This document shows positions 39,159 to 47,894 of a DNA stretch of 64,000 nucleotides, one piece after another. Positions within the stretch are counted from its first letter, which is position 1. The number at the start of each line of letters is the position of its first letter. Source of the DNA: DASZUK01 sp963844575 (GTDB lineage Bacteria; Actinomycetota; Acidimicrobiia; Acidimicrobiales; RAAP-2); assembly GCA_963844575.1 (NCBI GenBank), contig CAWJOU010000005.1:1984001-2048000 (forward strand), written 5' to 3'. The notes below the pieces were generated by a model that saw nothing but the letters and a program-made list of their open reading frames with translations, was not told where the DNA came from and did no database searches. Position numbers and translations under genes: made by a program.

Positions 39159-40787
39159 GTGAGGCGGATCGTGGTGGGAATGACGGTCATGCTGATGGGA
39201 GCGGTATGGCTGGCGACTTCCTTAGTCGCTCCTTCCGTCTCGGGCGCTTTACGCAGCCAGCTGTCGGCGTTGACTGCACCTTCAGCTGGCCAACAAACGG
39301 AGTCCGGGTACGACCTCGTCGCTAGCGATGGCGGCATCTTCAGCTACGGCGACGCCCAGTACTACGGCTCGACGGGCGGTACGACCCTCAACAAGCCGAT
39401 CGTGGGCATGGCGGCCACGCCGGACGGCCTGGGCTACTGGCTCGTCGCTAGCGATGGCGGCATCTTCAGCTACGGCGACGCCCAGTACTACGGCTCGACG
39501 GGCGGTACGACCCTCAACAAGCCGATCGTGGGCATGGCGGCCACGCCGGACGGCCTGGGCTACTGGCTCGTCGCTAGCGATGGCGGCATCTTCAGCTACG
39601 GCGACGCCCAGTACTACGGCTCGACGGGCGGTACGACCCTCAACAAGCCGATCGTGGGCATGGCGGCCACGCCGGACGGCCTGGGCTACTGGCTCGTCGC
39701 TAGCGATGGCGGCATCTTCAGCTACGGCGACGCCCAGTACTACGGCTCGACGGGCGGTACGACCCTCAACAAGCCGATCGTGGGCATGGCGGCCACGCCG
39801 GACGGCCTGGGCTACTGGCTCGTCGCTAGCGATGGCGGCATCTTCAGCTACGGCGACGCCCAGTACTACGGCTCGACGGGCGGTACGACCCTCAACAAGC
39901 CGATCGTGGGCATGGCGGCCACGCCGGACGGCCTGGGCTACTGGCTCGTCGCTAGCGATGGCGGCATCTTCAGCTACGGCGACGCCCAGTACTACGGCTC
40001 GACGGGCGGTACGACCCTCAACAAGCCGATCGTGGGCATGGCGGCCACGCCCCCCCAGCCAACGGTGGGCCTGTTCGCCCACCTTGATCCGTCCTTTGTG
40101 CAGTCCAGTGCCGATCCCCTGAACATCACTTATTCGTACAGTGCGTCCGCCGTGATCGTTGAGGACGAGGTCGAGCAGCCAGATGGAACACTTCCCGACG
40201 GCGTGCTTGAGTTGTTTTCGGCTACCACACCCGGGCAGGCGGCCGGTCTTGTGTGTTCGATTAATGTCGGTGGCTCCATCGACGGCGGCACATGCAACGT
40301 CGAATATAAAGACATCGGCACCTACCAAGTAACGACCACCTATATCTCTGGCACGGATTCAGCAACTCTGACGGAGCCCGAGACCATCAGCCCTTTCACA
40401 GCCTCGATTACTGCGACGGACCAGCCATCAGGATACGGAACCACTACCGCTCCCGATGGAACGACGTGCACGGCTGCTCCTGACTATGGATGCCAACTGT
40501 TGTCGGCTGCAATCGAGGGAAAGGGGGATGCACAGACCCCGCGGGTTGGAGCCTTGACGTTCAGTATCTACGACAATGCCGGCGAAGTGATTGGGACTCT
40601 AACGCCGAAAGTAGACGGACAGACCTACTGCCTTATCATTTGGTACTCGTCCACGTCCACGTCCGCGTCGAGTCCAGACTGCTCTGGCACTGCTAGCTAT
40701 CCATCTGTTGTACTCGGCTTCCAATACGGTGCGACGTTTGAACAGCCGGGTTACGTCAGCGCAACGACGGGCGAGCTCACCGGATAG
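39159..40787 (+). CDS. Secreted surface protein with six identical 42-residue repeats
   Basis: 542 aa from the GTG at 39159, preceded by GAGGAG 10 bases upstream; an ATG at 39117 would add 14 residues. A signal peptide (VRRIVVGMTVMLMGAVW..) is followed by repeats of LVASDGGIFSYGDAQYYG..(42 residues), five complete and one cut after residue 35. Such blades occur in actinobacterial extracellular proteins and probably form a beta-propeller. After the repeats, a beta-rich C-terminal region of about 250 residues (Ig-like: GTYQVTTTYISGTDSATLTE) contains a few Cys. It is likely cell-wall associated or secreted. No sortase motif is seen. Confidence 0.83.
   Translation: MRRIVVGMTVMLMGAVWLATSLVAPSVSGALRSQLSALTAPSAGQQTESGYDLVASDGGIFSYGDAQYYGSTGGTTLNKPIVGMAATPDGLGYWLVASDGGIFSYGDAQYYGSTGGTTLNKPIVGMAATPDGLGYWLVASDGGIFSYGDAQYYGSTGGTTLNKPIVGMAATPDGLGYWLVASDGGIFSYGDAQYYGSTGGTTLNKPIVGMAATPDGLGYWLVASDGGIFSYGDAQYYGSTGGTTLNKPIVGMAATPDGLGYWLVASDGGIFSYGDAQYYGSTGGTTLNKPIVGMAATPPQPTVGLFAHLDPSFVQSSADPLNITYSYSASAVIVEDEVEQPDGTLPDGVLELFSATTPGQAAGLVCSINVGGSIDGGTCNVEYKDIGTYQVTTTYISGTDSATLTEPETISPFTASITATDQPSGYGTTTAPDGTTCTAAPDYGCQLLSAAIEGKGDAQTPRVGALTFSIYDNAGEVIGTLTPKVDGQTYCLIIWYSSTSTSASSPDCSGTASYPSVVLGFQYGATFEQPGYVSATTGELTG
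39315..40050 (+). repeat. Perfect 126-bp tandem repeats, 5.8 copies
   Basis: Copies start at 39315, 39441, 39567, 39693, 39819 and 39945, each 126 bp, and appear identical base for base. The last is cut at the codons for ATP. Identity at synonymous positions shows very recent duplication or strong gene conversion. Copy number could vary without changing the frame. Confidence 0.92.
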
Positions 40788-40939
40788 ATCTAGCGCCGCT
40801 CTGCAAGCTCAACCTTAGCCACCGGCCATCGTCCCTGAAGGATCGGCGCTCGAAGCCGCTTGCTACCCGTTGGCGGACTCCGTCGGAGCGGATGCGGCGT
40901 ACATGTGCCATCTTCGTCCTGGGGCGTGCCGACCGGGCC

Positions 40940-40950
40940 CCATATACTTT
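40940..40950 (+). promoter_or_regulatory. Candidate -10 for the HNH-helicase operon
   Basis: TATACT at 40943-40948 is a good match to the TAnnnT -10 pattern, 68 bases before the GTG of the HNH-helicase gene. No clear -35 is seen. Immediately downstream is a 16-codon frame (ATG 40959, stop at 41007-41009), which could be a leader peptide ending next to the helicase start. Confidence 0.35.
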
Positions 40951-41010
40951 GCGCCGTCATGACAGAAGACAGCGGGACAGGGCCACGGGCCCAATCAGCG
41001 GAACGCTGAC

Positions 41011-42774
41011 GTGGAACTCGATCCCCGGCGTACGTTCAGCCGTGACGAGGTCTGGCGAGCCTGGCAACGCCAGAGCTGCATTTGTAGCCACTGTCGGAGG
41101 GCGATCCCGTTTGACCTGATGCATGGCGATCATGTGGTGCCCTGGAGCCAGGGCGGCCCAACCACGATGGGCAACCTCCAGGCGTTGTGTGGCTCGTGCA
41201 ATCTGCGGAAGGGCACCAGTCCCCAAGAAGTCGCCCTGGCCCGTTTCGATGTGGAGCTCCTTTCGCCCGGTAGCGGTCAGCTGCGACGCTGGCAGGTCGA
41301 GGCCATGCCCATCGTGCTGTCCGCCCTCGAGCATGAGCCAGTCCTGGTCGAGGCTTGTCCGGGGGCGGGCAAGACCCAGTTCGGTCTCGAGGTCGCCTAC
41401 CGCATGGTGATGGCAGGCGAGATTTCGAGAATTCTCGTCGTTGTCCCAACTGTTGCCATCGCCGACGGCTGGCTGCGGTCGGCCTCGTCCGCCACTCCGG
41501 GTGCGCCGACCATCCCACTGCGCAGCACTCGTGACTGGCGGCCTGTAGACCCGATCGGGGACGAATGGCTCGGCGCGATCATCACTTACCAGTCGCTCTT
41601 CTTCCAGACCGAGATGTTCCTGGCGCACGCTACCGACCCAGGACAGCGAACCCTCGTCATCTTCGATGAGGTACATCACGCCGGCACCGACGGCGCCTGG
41701 GGCGCATCGGCCCAAGAGGCCTTCGCATCGGGGGCCAGGGCCATCCTCTCGATGAGTGGGACGCCCTTCCGGGTGAACAGAGACCCGATCGTCTTCGTCC
41801 CCTCAGAAGCAGGCAATGCACGCCCGCACTACACCTACTCCTATGACCAAGCCATCGCCGATGGTGCGTGCCGGCCCGTTCAGTTCGTCGAGGCTCGAGG
41901 CGAGACGACTTTTCGCACCGAAGACGATGTCGTGCACACGGTGACCTTCGACGACACCGAGCTCACCTCCAGCGGTGAACGGCATCGCCTTCGGTCGGCT
42001 CTGGAGTGGGTGGGCGAAGGGTCAATCGCCGAGAAGATGCTCATCGATGCCAATCGCTACATCTTGGGGCTACGCAAGCGCGGCGATAGCGATGCCGGGG
42101 GCCTGGTGGTCTGCATCGACTGCGACCACGCCGCAGGAGTAGCCGAGTTCATGTCGACCCACGTGCTCGGGTTCCGTCCGGTTGTGGCGGCCTCTCGGCT
42201 CCGTGACCCGGGCGATCCGGATCCGGCCAACGCCATCCGCTTCTTCCGCAGTTCACACGACCCGTGGATCGTGGCCGTCAACATGGTTTCCGAGGGCGTC
42301 GACATTCCGCGTCTGCGGGTGGTCATCTACCTCACTAATCGCCTCACCTTGCTTTCGTTCCGCCAGATCGTGGGCCGGGTCGTGCGAACTGATCCGGCCA
42401 ACGCGGACGATCACGGACGGGTCTACCTGCCGGCCGATCCGCGCCTGCTGGCCATGGCCAAGGAGGTGACCGACACGGTCCACCTCCTTCCGCCGCCAAT
42501 CGTGATCGTGACCGATGGCAGCGGAGCCACCCGTGTGGTCATCGAAGGCGACGGCGCCACCGGGCGGGTGCCTTTCGAGACGCTACAGACCGTAGGCCAA
42601 CAAGGGTCGGTCTTTGATACCGACGGAAACGAGGCCGAAGCGTCGCTCATCGAATGCGCCCGTCTGTTCATCGAGCGTGAGGGCCTGACCGGCACCGATC
42701 CCGAATCCCTGGCCATTGCTGCCGCTGAGAAGCCTGAGCTCAAGACGGCCCTGCTGGCCCTGCGTAACCCGTGA
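41011..42774 (+). CDS. HNH nuclease fused to a superfamily 2 helicase
   Basis: 587 aa from the GTG at 41011. The N-terminal HNH domain has zinc pairs C25-S-H-C28 and C60-G-S-C63, the catalytic GDHVVPWSQGG (His41 near Asp40) and Asn55. It is followed by a full SF2 helicase: Walker A EACPGAGKT (about 114-122), DEVHH (219-223), SGTP (249-252), and motif VI RQIVGRVVRTD (about 455-465). Such HNH-helicase fusions belong to restriction-like and phage-defence systems: the helicase translocates and the HNH nicks or cuts. It is the first gene of an operon with two paralogs of unknown function. All key residues look intact. Confidence 0.9.
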   Translation: MELDPRRTFSRDEVWRAWQRQSCICSHCRRAIPFDLMHGDHVVPWSQGGPTTMGNLQALCGSCNLRKGTSPQEVALARFDVELLSPGSGQLRRWQVEAMPIVLSALEHEPVLVEACPGAGKTQFGLEVAYRMVMAGEISRILVVVPTVAIADGWLRSASSATPGAPTIPLRSTRDWRPVDPIGDEWLGAIITYQSLFFQTEMFLAHATDPGQRTLVIFDEVHHAGTDGAWGASAQEAFASGARAILSMSGTPFRVNRDPIVFVPSEAGNARPHYTYSYDQAIADGACRPVQFVEARGETTFRTEDDVVHTVTFDDTELTSSGERHRLRSALEWVGEGSIAEKMLIDANRYILGLRKRGDSDAGGLVVCIDCDHAAGVAEFMSTHVLGFRPVVAASRLRDPGDPDPANAIRFFRSSHDPWIVAVNMVSEGVDIPRLRVVIYLTNRLTLLSFRQIVGRVVRTDPANADDHGRVYLPADPRLLAMAKEVTDTVHLLPPPIVIVTDGSGATRVVIEGDGATGRVPFETLQTVGQQGSVFDTDGNEAEASLIECARLFIEREGLTGTDPESLAIAAAEKPELKTALLALRNP

Positions 42775-42864
42775 GTGCCGCATGACACCGAGGTGGGTCG
42801 AGGCGTTCTCTGAGATGGCCGAAGGGTGCCGCCAGATGCGAACCAAACTGGGGCACCCATTCCG

Positions 42865-44358
42865 ATGAGCCCGAGCCCCGGGCCGACGGTCATCCTCATC
42901 GGCGGGCAGATGACGGTCGATGACGGCACGTCCTTCGACACCCGTCAGAAGATCGAAGGTGACGAGAACTCCGAGGTGACGCTGAGAAGCCTCGCAACCT
43001 CGCCACTCTGGTGGAGCACGACGATCTCGGTCGTTATGCCGATCCTCGATGGCGCCGGTGAGGAGGCGTTCGCTCTAGTGATCGGGCAACGTTCGGTAGT
43101 CGAGCTGCGCCAAGACGGGTCGACCAAACGAACGTCTCTGCGATCGTTTCTCCCCGGTGGTACGTCTCGTGCCGAGATCGTGCGCAGTCAGAGGGGCAAG
43201 CCGATTCCCGACGGCTTCGAGGCGGCCGCTGTCCTTCACAACTGGGACAAGGCAGAAATGGGGACCATCGGCGTCAAGAGGGGCGAGTCGGGGCACCGCT
43301 GGAGGTTCCTTCAGGGAAACGAGTACTACCTTACCCAGGCCGGCCAAACCATTGGTCCTGCCGTGATCGTTGACACCACGCCGTGGGTATTGCCCGAGAA
43401 GTTCCACGCCTATCACCTCCAGGCCATGGAGGCATCGCGGTTTCCTTCTACGGAGGCCGTCCTTGTTGCCCCGCACACCTTCGGAGCCGACCAGTACTTC
43501 AAGGCTTACGAAGAGTGGGTTAGCCGGGGGAGGCCGCCAGACTCCGTCAGCGAATCGCCGCCGATCAACAGCTGGGATCCCGACGCACGCCCCGATCCCG
43601 TGCACTACGCCACTCCTGTTCCGATCAGCGCCACTTTCGGCATTACCGGTCTCGTGGTCGCTGCACAGTGGCAGGACGCTGCTGATCTTGAGGCCGCTCG
43701 GGCCCTGCTCGAGGCCCGCTACGACCTCAAGCTGGGCATATGGGACCTGGCCTCGAATCCGACGCTTCGCAAGACGCTCCTCGACACGTCACCGGTTCAG
43801 CTGGCGCCTCCGGTGGCGGTCCCCATCCCACAAGCTGCTGAACGCAGAGCCGAGGCGCGTGTCGACGCCAAGTTGCACGCCAAGGAGGTAGAACGCACCA
43901 CCCTCACCGCCGTCACCGAGCGTCTTGGTCCCCTCAAGGAGCTGGGATGGGCGCGCCGAGCAGAAAAACAGCGGGGGCTGCTTCAACTTCCGCTGACCGA
44001 ACCCATGCAGCGTTGGACCGACGACGAGCCATTTCCCCTGGTGCTGCTGGCACTCGACATCGCCAAGCGCAGCACCGAGGTCACCGGTTTCACGATCATG
44101 TACAACCAGGTCGACCTTGGGACCTACGTCGAAGAACGACGTTCGGTACTTGAAGACATAGCGGCGCCCGCAGAGTGCAAGCTCGGATCGGGGTGGACTG
44201 GCCTGTGGCGTACCTCAGGGGGATGGGGCGATGACATCGACTGGGAGGACCGCGCTCGTCTGTTGGCTGCCCTGACGCCGCGTTGGATTGAGGTGTTCTC
44301 TCCACTGACTGAGGAGTGCCGACGCGTGCGGCTCGCATCAGGACTTCCGCCGCAATGA
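42865..44358 (+). CDS. Defence-island protein of unknown fold (paralog 1)
   Basis: 497 aa from the ATG at 42865; a GTG at 42826 would add 13 residues. The N-terminal part (PGPTVILIGGQMTVDDG, then SPLWWSTTISVV) and the middle block (PVPISATFGITGLVVAAQ, DLEAARALLEARYDLKLGIW, DLASNPTLRKTLLD) match the next gene closely. A region near residues 100-160 is not shared. The C-terminus contains DIDWEDRARLLAALTPRWIEV. No nuclease, ATPase or membrane motif is recognised. It is encoded between the HNH-helicase and its paralog and is probably a partner in the same complex. It overlaps the next gene by ATGA. Confidence 0.78.
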   Translation: MSPSPGPTVILIGGQMTVDDGTSFDTRQKIEGDENSEVTLRSLATSPLWWSTTISVVMPILDGAGEEAFALVIGQRSVVELRQDGSTKRTSLRSFLPGGTSRAEIVRSQRGKPIPDGFEAAAVLHNWDKAEMGTIGVKRGESGHRWRFLQGNEYYLTQAGQTIGPAVIVDTTPWVLPEKFHAYHLQAMEASRFPSTEAVLVAPHTFGADQYFKAYEEWVSRGRPPDSVSESPPINSWDPDARPDPVHYATPVPISATFGITGLVVAAQWQDAADLEAARALLEARYDLKLGIWDLASNPTLRKTLLDTSPVQLAPPVAVPIPQAAERRAEARVDAKLHAKEVERTTLTAVTERLGPLKELGWARRAEKQRGLLQLPLTEPMQRWTDDEPFPLVLLALDIAKRSTEVTGFTIMYNQVDLGTYVEERRSVLEDIAAPAECKLGSGWTGLWRTSGGWGDDIDWEDRARLLAALTPRWIEVFSPLTEECRRVRLASGLPPQ

Positions 44359-45635
44359 GCCGCCGCACGGGCCTCACCATCATCTTGGTCGGAGGCGCCT
44401 TCGTCACGGAGGATGGCGCCACCGTGGACTCGCGCCAGTCCATGGCCGGTGATCCCACCTGCCAAGTGGTCTACCGCTCGCTTTCGAGATCGCATCTGTG
44501 GTGGGAGACGGTCCGCTCCATCGTCGATCCGATCGCCAAGGATGCTGGTGGCGGCTACGCCATCGTGGACGGCCCTCGCCAGGTCTTCGAACTGGGTAGC
44601 GACGGTGGCATCAAGCGGGCGAGCCTTGCCGACATGCTTGCGGTCAGGTCCCCTGAGTCCCATTGGCGGTTCCCCTACGACGAGCGGTTGAGCGGGGACG
44701 CGCTCAGGGATGCCTACCGAGACGCGGCCGCACTTGTCGACATTTCTCAGGCCGGTAAGAGCGGCGCTGCACTCCTCTCGAGCTTCAATGCCCGTGTGCG
44801 GGGGAACCCCGGCCTGGTGCTGATCGCACCTCACACCTATGCACTCCAGGAGTTCTTCGGGCAAGTGGCTCTGGCCGGCCAAGGAGAGGAGGCCCGGGCC
44901 ACCTATCGTGATGCCAACCTCCCTGACCGACCTCGCTGGGGTGGTGAGCCCGATCCGCTTGACTACGCCAGCTCGGTGCCGGTGCGCGCTGAGTTCAAGA
45001 TCACCGGCCTCATTCAAGGCGGCGCGTGGCAGGACCCCTCGGACCTCGAGGCCGCCCGGGCGCTTCTCCAGGCCCGCTACGACCTCACGCTCGGCATCTG
45101 GGATCTGGCTTCCAACTCGACGTTGCGGTCAACGCTGCTCGACGTCGTCGCAGTCCGACCAGCGTCGCCGGCGGTGGTCGCAGTGCCGGCGGCAGCCAGC
45201 GCCCGGGCGGAATCCAAGCTGGAGAAGGAGCAAGCTACGTGGGAGGAGTGGGCGGCCCGGCTCAAACCTCTCGTCAATGTGGGGTGGGAGCGGCGCCGTG
45301 GTGGTGGGGTCTCGTTCTCGTTCGCCCTCTGCGAGCCGGTCCAAGGCCCACGGGCGGCGCTGCACCTGTGGCTCTCGCTGTCGAAGACCCAGGCCACGGT
45401 CCGGGTCCAGTGCGAGCTCCAGGAGGTGTACCTGAACGAGGGACTGCAGCGCTATCTGGTCCTTCGGCGGGCGATCTTCGAGGAGATCGCAGCCCCGACC
45501 CCCGCCGACCTCGAAGCCACGACCCCGGCGATTTGGGTGGCCCCAGGTGGGACCGCCACCGAGGGCATTGACTGGGCTACGTGAATCGGCCTGGGATCCC
45601 CGGAGGCTCCATACCTTGGAAGTGAGGATGGAGTC

Positions 45636-45968
45636 ATGGACAACGACCACCCTGCCCAGAGGCGGTACCCGCCGGAACTGAAGGAGCGAGCCGTGCGCAT
45701 GGTGCACGAGCTCCGGCGCCAGGACCCCGGCGACACGGGCGTGCTCTCTCGGGTGGCCCGCCAGCTCGGCGTCGGCGTCGAGTCACTGCGCACCTGGGTG
45801 AAGCAGGCCGAGATCGACGGCGGTGTTCGACCGGGGACGACGACGGCCGATGCCCGGCGGATCACCGAGCTCGAGAAGGAGAACCGGGAGCTCCGCCGGG
45901 CCAATGACATCCTGCAGGCAGCAGCCAGTTTCTTCGGGGCGGAGCTCGACCGCCGGTCGAAGAGGTAG
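45636..45968 (+). CDS. IS3-family transposase OrfA (HTH)
   Basis: 110 aa. The N-terminal HTH of the transposase_8 type has the pattern RYPPELKERAVRMVHELRRQ, then SRVARQLGVGVESLRTWVKQ. The leucine-zipper-like C-terminus is ITELEKENRELRRANDILQ. It binds the terminal repeats. It ends in TAG at 45966-45968, overlapping the start region of orfB, which is in the -1 frame. A frameshifted OrfAB fusion is the expected transposase. Confidence 0.92.
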   Translation: MDNDHPAQRRYPPELKERAVRMVHELRRQDPGDTGVLSRVARQLGVGVESLRTWVKQAEIDGGVRPGTTTADARRITELEKENRELRRANDILQAAASFFGAELDRRSKR

Positions 45969-46891
45969 TCACCTTCATCGACGGCCACCGGGACACACAG
46001 ACCGGTGGCCGTCGATGGGGGGTCGAGCCGATCTGCGAGCAGCTGCAGGTCGCCCCCTCCACCTACTACGACGCCAAGGCCCGGCCGCCCTGTGCCCGGG
46101 CCGTCCGCGACGCCGAGCTCGGACCCACCCTTGTCGAGCTCTGGCGCCGGAACTACTCGGTCTACGGACGCCGCAAGCTCTGGAAGGTCGCCCAGCGCCA
46201 GGGCATCGATGTCGGGCGCGACCAGGTGGCCCGCCTCATGCGGGCCCAGGGCATCCGCGGGGCCACCCGGGCGAAGAAGCGGTTCACCACCAAGGCCGAC
46301 CCGGCCGCCGTCCGGGCGCCCGACCTGGTGAAGCGGGACTTCACTGCGACCCGACCCGACGCCACTTGGGTCTGCGACTTCACCTACTGCTCGACGTGGT
46401 CGGGCATCGTCTACATCGCCTTCGTCACCGACGTGTTCAGTCGCCGGATCGTCGGCTGGAAGGCCGCCCGTTCGATGACCACCACCCTCGTCCTCGACGC
46501 CTTGAACATGGCGGCGTGGACCCGCCGGCACAACGACGTCCATGGCGTCATCTGTCACTCCGATGCCGGCTCGCAATACACGTCTATCGCCTACACCGAG
46601 CGGTTGGAAGAGATCGGAGCGGCGCCGTCGATCGGGACCATCGGCGACAGCTATGACAACGCTCTGGCGGAGACGACCAACGGCATCTTCAAGACCGAGC
46701 TGCACCGCAACCCGGCCGCCCTGGCGGCCAACGGCGGACCCTGGAAGGGGCTCGACGATCTGGAGATCGCCACCTGCGCCTGGGTGTCGTGGTTCAACGA
46801 AGAACGGCTCCACTCCGAGCTCGACGACCGGTCCCCGGCCGAGGTCGAAGCCGACCACTACGCTTCGCATCCTCAGGCCAACGCGGCATGA
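45965..46891 (+). CDS. IS3-family transposase OrfB (DDE integrase core)
   Basis: About 308 codons in the -1 frame relative to orfA. The frame is open upstream of the orfA stop, so the first residue is uncertain; it is probably made as a fusion by -1 frameshifting, although no classic A6G slippery site is seen. Family blocks include GVEPICEQLQVAPSTYYDAK, the first Asp in WVCDFTY, the second in HSDAGSQYTS and the Glu in DNALAETTNG (DDE). RLHSELDDRSPAEVE closes the core. It appears complete. Confidence 0.9.
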   Translation, partial: VVTFIDGHRDTQTGGRRWGVEPICEQLQVAPSTYYDAKARPPCARAVRDAELGPTLVELWRRNYSVYGRRKLWKVAQRQGIDVGRDQVARLMRAQGIRGATRAKKRFTTKADPAAVRAPDLVKRDFTATRPDATWVCDFTYCSTWSGIVYIAFVTDVFSRRIVGWKAARSMTTTLVLDALNMAAWTRRHNDVHGVICHSDAGSQYTSIAYTERLEEIGAAPSIGTIGDSYDNALAETTNGIFKTELHRNPAALAANGGPWKGLDDLEIATCAWVSWFNEERLHSELDDRSPAEVEADHYASHPQANAA

Positions 46892-47116
46892 GACATCAAA
46901 GCGGACGAGCCTCCGTCAGACCCAGGCCGGTTCAACGCGTGGCAGAGCCATTGCCGAGTGCACGCCGAAGTGGCAGGCCGCCTTCGAAGATCTCGCATCG
47001 GAGTGTCGGCGGATCGGTGCTGTCCCGCAAATGGAGCGCATGTTGAATCCTGGCCGGATCACCTTCAAGCCGGATCCTCGCTGAACCTCTTGCAGGACGA
47101 CCGGTCGATCCGCTCG

Positions 47117-47137
47117 GCTGGGCTTTAGAAGCCCAGC
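47117..47137 (+). terminator. Terminator-like hairpin after the helicase operon
   Basis: A 9-bp perfect stem GCTGGGCTT / AAGCCCAGC with a 3-base loop TAG, 32 bases after the stop codon of the interrupted paralog gene at 47084. No U-run follows. Its position supports the idea that the operon ended at 47084 before the IS3 insertion. Confidence 0.6.
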
Positions 47138-47201
47138 ACGGGCGAGTCAACACTGTGCCTGACCATCTGTAATGCGCATACCCGTAGGCTTGCCTCGTGG
47201 C

Positions 47202-47214
47202 CCTAGTCACTAGG
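47202..47214. promoter_or_regulatory. Palindrome before the winged-helix gene
   Basis: CCTAG-TCA-CTAGG, a perfect 5-bp inverted repeat, ends 14 bases before the GTG at 47229. It is well placed as an operator for the winged-helix protein encoded next to it. There is no further support. Confidence 0.4.
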
Positions 47215-47228
47215 ACATAGGTGGAGCG

Positions 47229-47732
47229 GTGAGTACCGCAGATGTCGATCGCTACTACGAGCAGATACTCGAGCCCGTCAAACTGCATAAGCGCGGGCAG
47301 ACCGCTCAGGCCCTAGCCATGGCGCTGGAGCTAATAGCGCTCGTTCCCTCGGTAATCGAGGAAACGACGTCGTTCCACGGCCAGTTCGATCTCCGCTCGA
47401 TACCCCCAATCGAGACCGGTTGCATTCTGGCGGCAATCCTGAGGGACGTTGGAGCTCTCGACAAGATCGAGATGCTGGCGACCGCCCACCAAGAGCTAGT
47501 GCCTTGGTGTGCGGTGGTTGAAGGGGGCCGCCGGGACATGGCCCTCGTCGCTGCCATCCGCGGCCACCTGGCCGCCAATCCCGGCGCCGTCCAGTCCGAA
47601 CTCGGCCGCACGCTCGGCTGCGATGGGCGTCAGGCGTCGAGGCTGGTGAGCCACATGATCCAGGCAGGCCAAGTGCGACGCGAGCCGCTCGGCCGGAGCT
47701 ATGCGCTATACCTGGCCGGTAGTTCCTATTGA
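47229..47732 (+). CDS. Winged-helix DNA-binding protein between the two defence operons
   Basis: 167 aa from the GTG at 47229, with GGTGGAG just upstream. The first 95 residues are helical (EQILEPVKLHKRGQTAQALA). The C-terminal 70 residues form a MarR/winged-helix-like unit: VAAIRGHLAANPGAVQSELG, RTLGCDGRQASRLVSHMIQA and a wing GQVRREPLGRSYALYL. It is probably a regulator of one or both convergent defence operons. It is preceded by a palindrome at 47202-47214. The 162 bp to the next stop codon hold no gene I can support. Confidence 0.7.
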   Translation: MSTADVDRYYEQILEPVKLHKRGQTAQALAMALELIALVPSVIEETTSFHGQFDLRSIPPIETGCILAAILRDVGALDKIEMLATAHQELVPWCAVVEGGRRDMALVAAIRGHLAANPGAVQSELGRTLGCDGRQASRLVSHMIQAGQVRREPLGRSYALYLAGSSY

Positions 47733-47894
47733 CGACGTCGGCAGGTGCTCGAAGATCGCCGGCGGTAGTTCGAGTTCTTGGAGCATCCTCGAAAGGACCT
47801 GGTGTGGGCACCGGGCGTGGGGCAAAGCTCGTCCGGCTGCGGCTCCTGGCCCTGAGGAAGTACTCGCCATGGGTGTCGTACGATCTGGGTTCGT

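Larger units (their letters stand above)
45582..46934 (+). mobile_element. IS3-family insertion sequence (1353 bp)
   Basis: The 28-bp terminal inverted repeats, 45582-45609 and 46907-46934, agree at 22 of 28 positions; both begin TGAA-CGGCCTGGG (reading inwards) and share CGGAGGCTC. A 3-bp target duplication ACG flanks the element (45579-45581 and 46935-46937). It contains two overlapping genes, orfA and orfB, in the IS3 layout. It interrupts the second paralog gene of the helicase operon, so the insertion is younger than the operon. Confidence 0.95.
44355..47084 (+). pseudogene. Defence-island protein (paralog 2), interrupted by an IS3 element
   Basis: The reading frame from the ATG at 44355 runs 409 residues to a TGA at 45582-45584 that is the first codon of the IS3 left end. 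The remaining 48 codons lie beyond the element at 46938-47084, in frame after the duplicated ACG. Joining them gives 457 aa whose end, GIDWATRGRAIAECTPKWQA, matches paralog 1 at DIDWEDRARLLAALTPRWIE. The N-terminal blocks LTIILVGGAFVTEDGATVD and SHLWWETVRSIV and the middle ARALLQARYDLTLGIWDLAS match paralog 1 too. The truncated form lacks only the C-terminal 48 residues, so partial function is possible. Before the insertion the gene was intact. Confidence 0.88.

Noticed and set aside
39315..40050. Regular repeats that could suggest a CRISPR array
   Set aside because: Units are contiguous 126-bp copies without spacers and are in frame in a coding sequence; no cas genes are nearby.
39282..40328. 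Long open frame on the minus strand with six-fold repeats (HDRLVEGRTARRAVVLG)
   Set aside because: It is the antisense shadow of the 126-bp repeats of the secreted protein; the + strand frame has the signal peptide and known repeat type.
40959..41009. 16-codon leader peptide upstream of the HNH-helicase gene
   Set aside because: No ribosome binding site or regulatory codon run is seen. Mentioned with the promoter but not listed as a gene.
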